Of a stretch of DNA of 15,899 nt, positions 7,694 to 15,100 are shown piece after piece. The notes under the pieces are model-generated. The model did no database searches, was not told the origin of the DNA, and saw only the letters and a program-made list of their open reading frames with translations. The DNA is from DATLYH01 sp035575035 (GTDB lineage Bacteria > Planctomycetota > Planctomycetia > Gemmatales > Gemmataceae). Where the stretch lies: contig DATLYH010000193.1 in the NCBI GenBank assembly GCA_035575035.1, positions 1-15,899 of the forward strand, in the 5' to 3' direction. Both the position numbers and the translations under genes were made by a program. Each line of letters opens with the position of its first letter. The first letter of the stretch is position 1.

Positions 7694-7731
7694 GATTCGG
7701 CATTCGTGCTTCGTCAGTCGTCATTCGTCGG
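7694..7731. repeat. Degenerate ATTCGT-type iterations in the convergent spacer
   Basis: The 22-base gap between the convergent sigma and TPR genes, and the first bases of the TPR gene's 3' end, consist of loosely iterated ATTCGT/TTCGTC units (CATTCGTGCTTCGTC, then GTCATTCGTCGG). Read on the minus strand it is ACGAATGAC-like and encodes the last residues (TNDD) of the TPR protein plus its stop. I see no hairpin terminator between the two genes. Confidence 0.5.
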
Positions 7732-10008
7732 CAGCGGCCAGCCGTTCGCGTAGAACCACAGACGCTCCTCGATCTGCTTGGCTAGCTCGGTCTGCCCTTC
7801 GGCGGAGGCCAAGTGCAGGGCCTTGCAGGCAACCTCCACGGCCTGGTTGAAGTCTCCCATCTCGGCGTGGGCGGCCGCCAAAACGTCGAGATACTCCGGC
7901 TGCCGATAACCGGTCGCCTGGCAAGCCTGCTCGGCCAGCCGGACGGCTTCGGGGCCGTTGCGCCGCTGGCGGGCACCATTGGTTGCCAATGACCAAGCAG
8001 CCTGGGCGGCCTGCTGGGGCCAGCCAGGGTCCTGCTCGAGAAGGCGGCGGTACTCGGCATGCGCCTCTGCTTTCCGTCCCAGGTGGTCCAGGGCCCATGC
8101 CCAGTTGGCCCGATAGTCGGCGGCAGCCGGCAGGAGCCGCACGGCCTGTTCAAAATGGGTGGCGGCCTCGCGCCAGGCGCCTTGCCGGGCCCGGGCCAGC
8201 CCCAGATGGTTGTGGGCCTCGGCCATGCCGGGGTCCAGCCGCACCGCCTCCGCGAAATGCCGGGCAGCCTCGCCCGCCTCGCCCCGGCGCAGGTAGTACA
8301 AACCGAGGCTGTCGCGTGCCTTGGCATAGTCCGGCTTCAGTTTCACGGCTTTCCACAGATGCGGCCAGGCTTCGTCCGATTTGCCCTGCTCCAGCAAGGC
8401 CAGCCCCAGGTAGGCATGGGCGCGGGCGTTGTCCGGTTCCAGCGCCGCGGCTGAGGCAAACGACTGCTCGGCCTCTTCCGGCCGGCCCTGAAGCAACAAG
8501 GCCATACCCAGGTTGAAATGTGCTTCTGCCCGGCGCGGGGCTCGGCGCACCACCTCGCGGAGGCAGAGTTCCGCCTCCGGCAATCTCCGCTGATGAAGCA
8601 TCGCTACCCCGGCATCAAAATGCGGTACCACGTAGTCCGGCCGGATCTCGAGAATGGCACGGAGATGGCGCCAGGCATCGCTGAACCGGCCCTCCTCAGC
8701 GTGGATCATGGCTACGTGATAGTGAGCTTCCCAGTTCGCCTCGGTCACGCGAAGGGCGTGCTCCCAGAGTGTGGCGTTATTGCGCCAGCGGCCTACCTGG
8801 ACTACGGTCAGCACGGCGCAGCCGAGCAGCACCGCCCCCGCCAGGGAGGTAACAACGACCCGGGAGGCACGCCAACGGGCCAGTAGGTCGGCCCCGCCCC
8901 AGACCATCGCCAGAAACAGGCCGATGTGCGGCAGATAGGTGTAGCGGTCGGCTCGGGCCTGGCCGCCGACCTGCACCAGGCCGATGACCGGCACCAGCGT
9001 CCCCAGATACCACAGCCAACCTACCAGCAGGTAAGGGCGACGCCGGGCCTCTCGGACCGCCACGACCGACACGGCTGCCAGCACCAGGACCGCCGCTGCC
9101 AGCTGCCAGGCCGGCCGCATGCCATAGGGGTGCGGATAGTAAATCGCCAGATGGAACGGCCAGACTGTCTGACCGATGTAGGCCGCATAGGAGACCACGG
9201 CATTGACCAGGCGGTCCGGCAGGGGGATCACTTGCAGAGGCACTACTGCCGTTCCCTCCCGTTGGGCAATGAACGTGATCACACTAGAGGCCAGTGCCAA
9301 GGCCAGCAGCGGCACCTTCTCCAGTATCAGCCAGCCGACGGAAGCAGGGGAGTAAGAAGGGGCCGCCTCGCTTTCGACCGGCCCGGACCCGGTGAACCGC
9401 ATCCGCCGCAGCGGCCAGTAATCCAGCAGCAGCAGGACGCAGGGGAGCGTCACCAGCATCGGTTTGGCCAGCAGGCCAAGGGCCAACGCGGCGAAGGCCA
9501 GCAGGTAACGGCCAAGACGCGGCCGCTCGGCGTACCAGGCGTACAGTCCCAGGGTCAGGACCCAGAAGAAGCCGCTAAGCACATCCTTGCGCTCCGCCAC
9601 CCAAGCGACCGACTCCACGTGCTGTGGATGCACAGCGAACAGGCCGGCCACCAGGGCGCTGCGCCCGACCGTCCCCGTCATCCGGTAAAGGACGCCGAAC
9701 AGCAGGGCTACGGTGGCCGTGTGCCACACCAGGTTGGTCAGGTGGTAGCCAGCTGGGTTGAGATCGAAGAGCTCGGCGTCCAGCTGGAGCGACATCCAGG
9801 TCAGCGGGTGCCAGTTGGCTGCAAAAAACGTCGTCCAGGCCCAGCGCAGGTTCTCGGCGGTCAGTCCGGTATGGACGCGCACGTTGTCGGTGACGTAGTC
9901 GGGGTCGTCCATCTTGATGAAGTCGTTGCAGAGGACGCCCGCGTAGGAGACGAGGGTGAGGCAAACGAGAGCCAGCGTGACGAGGACCAGGAGGCGGCGG
10001 TGTGACAT
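7714..10008 (-). CDS. TMTC-like membrane protein with C-terminal TPR repeats
   Basis: A 764-residue two-part protein. Residues 1 to about 405 are polytopic membrane sequence: an N-terminal hydrophobic anchor, then FIKMDDPDYV with paired aspartates (about 35-36), HPQHVESVAWVAERKDVLSG, LGLLAKPMLVTLPCVLLLLD and further membrane segments. This pattern recurs in bacterial TPR proteins that resemble the GT-C part of eukaryotic TMTC O-mannosyltransferases. Residues from about 408 to 745 carry about nine TPR units (for example AEAHFNLGMALLLQGRPEEA). TPRs bind protein partners. By analogy it may glycosylate an exported protein held by the TPR part, but activity is inferred only. The start is the ATG at 10006-10008; no good ribosome-binding sequence is visible. 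The upstream minus-strand gene ends in a terminator, so this gene may need its own promoter. Confidence 0.85.
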   Translation of the reverse strand: MSHRRLLVLVTLALVCLTLVSYAGVLCNDFIKMDDPDYVTDNVRVHTGLTAENLRWAWTTFFAANWHPLTWMSLQLDAELFDLNPAGYHLTNLVWHTATVALLFGVLYRMTGTVGRSALVAGLFAVHPQHVESVAWVAERKDVLSGFFWVLTLGLYAWYAERPRLGRYLLAFAALALGLLAKPMLVTLPCVLLLLDYWPLRRMRFTGSGPVESEAAPSYSPASVGWLILEKVPLLALALASSVITFIAQREGTAVVPLQVIPLPDRLVNAVVSYAAYIGQTVWPFHLAIYYPHPYGMRPAWQLAAAVLVLAAVSVVAVREARRRPYLLVGWLWYLGTLVPVIGLVQVGGQARADRYTYLPHIGLFLAMVWGGADLLARWRASRVVVTSLAGAVLLGCAVLTVVQVGRWRNNATLWEHALRVTEANWEAHYHVAMIHAEEGRFSDAWRHLRAILEIRPDYVVPHFDAGVAMLHQRRLPEAELCLREVVRRAPRRAEAHFNLGMALLLQGRPEEAEQSFASAAALEPDNARAHAYLGLALLEQGKSDEAWPHLWKAVKLKPDYAKARDSLGLYYLRRGEAGEAARHFAEAVRLDPGMAEAHNHLGLARARQGAWREAATHFEQAVRLLPAAADYRANWAWALDHLGRKAEAHAEYRRLLEQDPGWPQQAAQAAWSLATNGARQRRNGPEAVRLAEQACQATGYRQPEYLDVLAAAHAEMGDFNQAVEVACKALHLASAEGQTELAKQIEERLWFYANGWPLPTNDD

Positions 10009-10023
10009 GCCGAAAGGACCAGG

Positions 10024-10062
10024 GAGAATAAACGGGCCCTGGTGGCGATCACCAGGGCCCGT
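10024..10062 (-). terminator. Strong intrinsic terminator of the DUF1559 gene
   Basis: A perfect 13-base stem, ACGGGCCCTGGTG (10032-10044) against CACCAGGGCCCGT (10050-10062), encloses a five-base loop. On the minus strand it is followed by the T-rich TTTATTCT. It lies about 48 bases beyond the DUF1559 stop and just before the TPR gene start, so it should limit read-through into that gene. Confidence 0.85.
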
Positions 10063-10109
10063 GTCGGGACTACTATCAGGGCGTGTTGCCGGTCAAAGCC
10101 GGTCATCGC

Positions 10110-11192
10110 TCACCAGTCGGGGCCAAGGACGTTACCGTCCGCCGGGACGATGGCGCGCCGCCAGGTGGTCAGGCTGATCGAGGACTGGATGGAGCGAACA
10201 CTCGCATCACCCAGGCAGACCAGCATCCCGCCGGCGTGCGGCGTCTGTGCCAGCAGTGGGTTGCAACCACCCGCGGTTGCATTAGCAGCCGTCACCGGCC
10301 ACGTCGGGTTGGCCGGGTTGGGAGGGAGGTTGTTCCGCGGCGCCGTCTGGAACCCCGGATCCCGGCTGCCGGTATTATCGGTGCTTGTCGGAACGGCACC
10401 TACGGCTGGGTTGGGGGCCGTCGTGGTCGGCGGGATCCGGTTGAAGGTCGCCACGTTCCTCCAGTGGTTGGCATTATTCGGCTCGTTGTTGGCCCGCGCC
10501 GTCGCCGAGGCGGTAATGCCGATGAGATGAGGCGTACCAGACACTACCGAGCTGTTGCCGATCCAGGCGGTGTTCCGCCAGAGCCGGGTGGAGTTGGTGT
10601 TGCAGCGCTGGTAGATCTCGGCGAACATGATGACGTTGGTCTGGCCGTCCGTGAACGACCGCGGGATGGCAGCGTAGGCCTGCGGCGCTGTCGGGCTCGC
10701 CTTGGTCGGCTGCTGGAAGACCTGCCAGTTGGCCGCGTAGCTGCACTCGCCGCTGGAGCCGTTCCCCGTGAAGTCCGCCGGACTCACGTACGTCTTGATC
10801 AACGACAGGATGGTGGCGTTGGTTGAGGTAGGCGCGGCGTTGTAGCCGGTAACGACATTCGTGCTCTGGTTGGTGATGGTCTTGAAGATGTTGTCTTGCT
10901 CGATGTAGGGGAGCAGGGCGAACCAGATGGAGACGTTGGAGGGGCCGGTGGTGGGGATGGCCTTCCACGGGCCGCTGACCATCGGGACCTCCATGAAGTT
11001 GTCGTTGATGTTGTGGGTAGCCAGGCCGATCTGGCGGAGGTTGTTGGAGCTTTGGCTCCGGGCAGCCGCTTCGCGCACCTTCTGCACTGCCGGCAGCAAC
11101 AGCGCGATCAGGATGGCGATGATGGCAATCACCACTAGCAGCTCGATCAAGGTGAAGGCGCGCTGCTTCTTGAAGAGTTTGATCCTTCGCAT
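10110..11192 (-). CDS. DUF1559 family protein with prepilin-type N-terminus
   Basis: A 360-residue protein from ATG 11190-11192, chosen because GGGAG lies seven bases upstream and MRRIKLFKKQRA directly precedes the pilin motif; the frame continues upstream to 11303 without related sequence. The class III signal is FTLIELLVVIAIIAIL, with E17 as the +5 glutamate, cut by a prepilin peptidase after A12 (glycine is the usual residue). LLPAVQKVREAAARSQSSNNLRQ-like text follows, typical of DUF1559. The middle is beta-rich, with a Pro/Thr/Asn-rich low-complexity part at about 262-306. Near the end HAGGMLVCLGDASV has H319 and D329, the H-X9-DG motif with alanine in place of glycine. These proteins are greatly expanded in planctomycetes and are thought to be pseudopilin-like surface or secretion components; the exact role is unknown. 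A strong terminator follows and a structured leader precedes it. Confidence 0.93.
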   Translation of the reverse strand: MRRIKLFKKQRAFTLIELLVVIAIIAILIALLLPAVQKVREAAARSQSSNNLRQIGLATHNINDNFMEVPMVSGPWKAIPTTGPSNVSIWFALLPYIEQDNIFKTITNQSTNVVTGYNAAPTSTNATILSLIKTYVSPADFTGNGSSGECSYAANWQVFQQPTKASPTAPQAYAAIPRSFTDGQTNVIMFAEIYQRCNTNSTRLWRNTAWIGNSSVVSGTPHLIGITASATARANNEPNNANHWRNVATFNRIPPTTTAPNPAVGAVPTSTDNTGSRDPGFQTAPRNNLPPNPANPTWPVTAANATAGGCNPLLAQTPHAGGMLVCLGDASVRSIQSSISLTTWRRAIVPADGNVLGPDW

Positions 11193-11231
11193 AGGCACAC
11201 TCCCTGAAAAGGGGAAAACGAGAATAGAACT

Positions 11232-11248
11232 TGCGGGCACACCCCGCA
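11232..11248 (-). promoter_or_regulatory. Short hairpin next to the DUF1559 ribosome-binding region
   Basis: On the minus strand TGCGGG pairs with CCCGCA around the loop GTGTG. It sits 40 bases upstream of the ATG and downstream of the four larger hairpins. It contains GCGGGG, as in their loops, but here most of that sequence is in the stem, so it is probably not a fifth copy. Confidence 0.4.
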
Positions 11249-11260
11249 GACTCTCACCTC

Positions 11261-11425
11261 CGAAGTGGGGGTAACCCCGCGCTACACCCACTTCGACTTT
11301 CATTCAGGAAAGATGACGCAGCCCCGCGCTACGCCACCCTTCCGATTTCCGAAGAGGAATATAGCCCCGCGCCATATTCCCTTCGAGGGTATCTTTCACC
11401 CGCCCCGCACGGGTAAATGATCCCT
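11261..11425 (-). ncRNA. Array of four tandem hairpins with an identical loop (candidate structured RNA or leader)
   Basis: Read on the minus strand, four stem-loops follow one another. D (11425-11386) has loop GTGCGGGGC. C (11385-11350) and B (11343-11307) have loop GCGCGGGGC. A (11295-11261) has loop GCGCGGGGT. The arms differ in sequence: A is CGAAGTGGGTGTA against TACCCCCACTTCG (12 of 13 paired). B is GGAAGGGTGGCGTA against TGCGTCATCTTTCC (14 pairs, four of them G-U). C is CGAAGGGAATATG against TATATTCC, a bulged T and CTTCG (13 pairs). D has 14 pairs with one bulge and one mismatch. Conserved loops on changing but paired stems indicate selection on RNA structure. The array ends about 70 bases before the DUF1559 start, so it may be a 5' leader element, or a separate small RNA. 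I do not recognise the family. Confidence 0.65.
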
Positions 11426-11497
11426 GGAGGGAAGGAAAAACCAATCTGTGAATCAGTATCAGTTTGGGCTAGGTCTAGGACTGACCGATCCGATTTG

Positions 11498-11526
11498 AAG
11501 GTAAACGGGGTAATAACCCTTGTCAA
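11498..11526 (-). promoter_or_regulatory. Candidate promoter for the hairpin array and DUF1559 gene
   Basis: On the minus strand a perfect TTGACA (11526-11521) is followed after 17 bases by TACCTT (11503-11498), a poor -10. The -35 lies in an inverted repeat, CTTGT-CA-ACAAG on the plus strand (11519-11530), which could be an operator. If used, transcription would start about 70 bases upstream of the first hairpin and give a leader of roughly 300 bases. Confidence 0.35.
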
Positions 11527-11530
11527 CAAG

Positions 11531-11853
11531 AAAAAAGGAAAAAACTGCCGCATTTCCCGCCCCGAGATCGGACGGTGACCCCCGGCTAAAGTCGGCCTCC
11601 CGGAGCATCCTTCATGAGATTGAGGCATTTCCCTCGTCGGCCCGCAGCCGGGGAGAAGGGCGCGGCCGGCCCCGGTCTTCTCAGCTGGAGCCGTCCGAGC
11701 CGAGGTGCTGCCGTCCAAGGCCGGGCACCCAGCCGCAAGCAGGAAGGACCGGCCCAGCCGATGCCAGGAGTCCGAGAAAGCGTGCTACACAGGTTCTGTC
11801 GGATGGAGGACATCGGCGGTGGTATTTTTTTCGGCGCGCGGTCCAGTTTCTGA
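11531..11853. other. Intergenic stretch without a recognisable gene
   Basis: The stretch begins with a purine-rich run (AAAAAAGGAAAAAA, 11531-11544), continues as ordinary GC-rich sequence and contains a T7 run at 11825-11831. The short frames here overlap each other on both strands and have low-complexity Arg/Pro/Gly composition. I see no RNA gene, no repeat and no conserved protein motif. Confidence 0.5.
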
Positions 11854-11882
11854 TTGACAAGCCCGCCGTCAGGTCTTAGGCT
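11854..11882 (+). promoter_or_regulatory. Candidate promoter for the giant beta-helix gene
   Basis: A perfect TTGACA (11854-11859) is followed after exactly 17 bases by TAGGCT (11877-11882), a weak -10 that keeps the first T, the A and the last T. It would give a leader of about 225 bases before the ATG at 12117. The upstream T-run may help as an AT-rich element. Confidence 0.5.
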
Positions 11883-12116
11883 CACTCCCAACTTACTGGA
11901 TTGGCCACGCCGAAAAGTTTGCTTGGCCTCCGCCCCTTCCCATCCCCCTGCCGGAAGGCTTTGCCTGGCCCATCGCGTGCGGCCAGCGGTAGCACAAGTT
12001 GGACGCGGCCGGGTGAGCCGTCTGAGGCGTAACCCTCCGCCAGCCCTTGGATCGTCCGGCGGCGCGGCCCTCGGGTTTGCGAACTTCCACGGTATCTTCG
12101 GAAGAGGAATGCCCCC
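11883..12116 (+). other. Long 5' leader of the giant beta-helix gene
   Basis: About 230 bases separate the candidate promoter from the start codon. A small hairpin is visible: GGCCA (11903-11907) pairs with TGGCC (11924-11928). The rest is GC-rich with no match I can make to a known riboswitch. AGGA at 12105-12108, eight bases before ATG 12117, is the likely ribosome-binding sequence. Confidence 0.4.
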
Positions 12117-15100
12117 ATGTTTTCCTCCTGGTGGCGGCAGTGGCAGCGTCTGAAGTTCTCTTTGCAACTCGGCCGGCCGGCCAAGCGCGGCCGGGACCGC
12201 CGCAAGGCCCGACCCCACCTGGAAACCCTGGAGGACCGCCTGGCACCGGCCATCTTTCTGGTGACCAACACCAATGACCTCGGCGATGGCTCCCTGCGGC
12301 AGGCGATCCTCGATGCCAATGGCACCTCAGGCGCCGACCGCATCGAGTTCAACATTTCCGGCCCTGGTCCACATACGATCAGCCCGGCCACCCCCCTGCC
12401 GGCCATCACCGACCCGGTGGTCATCGACGGCTACACCCAGCCCGGCGCCAGCCCCAACACCTTGGCCAACGGCAACAACGCCCTGTTGCAAATCGTCCTG
12501 GACGGCAGCCAGGCCGGATCGTTGGCCGACGGCCTGCAGATCACCGCTGGGAACAGCACCATCAGCGGGCTGGTGATTGGCGGCTTCGGCGGCAGTGGGA
12601 TCGTGCTGGCCGGCAGCGGCGGCAACACCCTCACGGGCAACTTCATCGGCACGACTGTCAGCGGGACCAGGAACGCCCCCAACCTCGGCGGCGGGATCCT
12701 GATTGACAACGTCCCCAACAACACCATCGGCGGCACGACGCCCGCTGCCCGGAACCTGATCTCAGGCAACAGCTTCGCGGCCGGCGTCCTAATCCGTGGC
12801 AGCAGTGCATCGGGCAATCTGGTCCAGGGCAATTTCATCGGCACCGACCTCACCGGCACCCAGACACTGGCCAACGAGACGGGTGTCATCATTCAGGACG
12901 CACCCGACAACCTCATCGGCGGGACGGCCACCGGGGCGAGGAATATCATCTCGGGCAACATCTTCTCCAGCACCGGTGTCGAGATCGTCGGGTCCGGGGC
13001 CACCGGCAACCGGGTGGAGGGCAACTTCATCGGCACCGATGTCACCGGCACCGTGGCGATTCCCAACCAAGGCGGGGTCCTGATCGCCTCCGGCGCTTCC
13101 GGCAATATCATCGGCGGGACTGCGCCCGGAGTCAGGAATCTCATTTCGGGGAACTTCTCCTACGGTGTCCGCATCGCGAACGGCTCCCCCAGTAACCGGG
13201 TGGAGGGCAACTTCATCGGCACCGACGTCACCGGGGCCCTGGACCTGGCCAACATGGGTCCCGGGGTGGAGATCGACAGTGCCGCCAACAACACCATTGG
13301 CGGAACGACCGCCGGCGCCCGCAACGTCATTTCGGGTAACGACGGCAACGGCATCCGAATCGTCGGCAGCACCGCGATGAACAACCTGGTCCAGGGGAAC
13401 TTCATCGGCACCGACAGCAGCGGCACTCTTTTCCTGGGCAATGGCGGCTCGGGCGTACTCATCGACGGCGCGCCGGACAACCTGATCGGCGGAACGGCGG
13501 CCGGGGCAAGGAACATCATCTCGGGCAACGGCTTCAGCGGCGTCACCCTGTTGAATCACACTGCTTTGTCCGCCACCGGCAACCGGGTCGAGGGGAACTT
13601 CATCGGCACCGATGTCAACGGCACCAGCGCCCTGGGCAACGGCTTTGACGGCGTGAACATCTCCTTCCTGATCGGCTTCAGCGATCCCACCCCCTCGGGC
13701 AACACCATCGGCGGCTCCACGGCCGCGGCCCGCAACCTCATCTCCGGCAATGATCGGTTTGGCGTTGTCATCAACGGCGCCTTCGGTGGAGCGGCGGACA
13801 ACCGGATCCAGGGGAACTTCATCGGCACCGATGTCACCGGCACCCTGGGCCTGGGGAACGGCGACGACGGCGTGGTCATCTCCAGCCTGGGCGGGACCAA
13901 CGGGTCGGCGACCGGCAACGTCGTTGTGGGTAATGTCATCTCGGGCAACGGTGAGGACGGCGTCACCATCGAAGGAGACGGCGCGTCGAGGAACCGGATT
14001 GAGGGGAACTTCATCGGCACCGACGCCTTTGGCGTCCAGGACCTTGGCAATGCTGGCAACGGCGTGGTCGTGAATTTCGGGGCCTTTGCTAACATTGTGG
14101 GCGGGACCACCGCCGGGACCCGGAATGTCATTTCCGGCAACGATGCGAACGGCGTCCTGATCTCGGACCTCAACCAGACGGGCAACCTGGTCCAGGGGAA
14201 CTTCATCGGTACTGATGTCACGGGCACCGCTGCCCTGGGCAACGACTTCGACGGCATCCGGATCGAGAACAGCCCGAACAACACCGTCGGCGGCACGGAC
14301 TCCGCGGCGCGAAACATCATCTCCGGCAACCTCGGCGTCGGTGTCCACCTCATCGGCAGCAGCTCGACGAACAACCAGGTCCAGAGCAACTTCATCGGCA
14401 CCGACGCCACCGGCACCGGCGAACTGGGCAACCACGGTGCGGGCGTGCGCATCCTGAACGCACCGGATAACATCATCGGCGGAATCATCAGCAAGGGAGT
14501 CTTCCCGGGGGGCAACCGCATTGCCTTTAACGACGGCGCCGGGGTGGCCGTCGAGGGGAACGGGAGCACCGGCAATCTGATCGTCACCAACGCCATCTTC
14601 CAGAACTCCCGCCAGGACATCTTCGTCGGCATTGATCTGGGCGCCGATGGTCGGACCGCCAACGATCTGGGTGACAACGACATCGGCCCGAACGACCTGC
14701 AAAACTTCCCGGTCCTTACCTCCGCCACGATCACCGGCGGCACTATCGAGATCCGCGGGACGCTGAACAGTAAGCCCGACAGCACTTTCCTCATCGAGTT
14801 CTTCTCTAACAGTTTTGTCCCGCGGAACGAGGGAGAAAGCCCGCTGGATTTCCTCTTCGTGACCACCGATTCCACCGGCAACGCCAGCTTCACCCTCACC
14901 ACTACCGCCCCGGCCGTGGGACCGTTCTTCACCGCCACGGCCACCGACCTTGCCAACAACAACACCTCCGAGTTTTCTGACTTCGTCGAGGCGCCGCCGA
15001 CCGTGACCTTTACCACGGCTGCCCAGAACACCCCCGAAAGCGCCAGTACCGTCCTGCTGACGCTTCAGCTGTCGCACGCCTCGGCAGCGGACGTGACCAT

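Noticed and set aside
8926..10005. A 359-codon plus-strand frame opposite the TPR/membrane gene
   Set aside because: Its translation is Gln/Arg/Gly-rich low complexity with no recognisable motif. The minus-strand frame encodes conserved membrane and TPR sequence.
11193..11303. Upstream in-frame extension of the DUF1559 gene
   Set aside because: It translates the hairpin leader. The ATG at 11190-11192 has a good ribosome-binding sequence and sits correctly before the prepilin motif.
11261..11425. Hairpin loops considered as CsrA/RsmA binding sites
   Set aside because: The loops read GCGCGGGGC and lack the ANGGA core expected for that protein.
12630..14470. Regularly spaced repeats considered as a CRISPR array
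   Set aside because: Spacing is about 190 bases in multiples of three, the repeats are imperfect and the frame is open throughout. They encode protein repeats.
13556..15031. A second long minus-strand frame of 491 codons in the same region
   Set aside because: Same cause: it is a shadow of the repeats in another frame, with no domain of its own.
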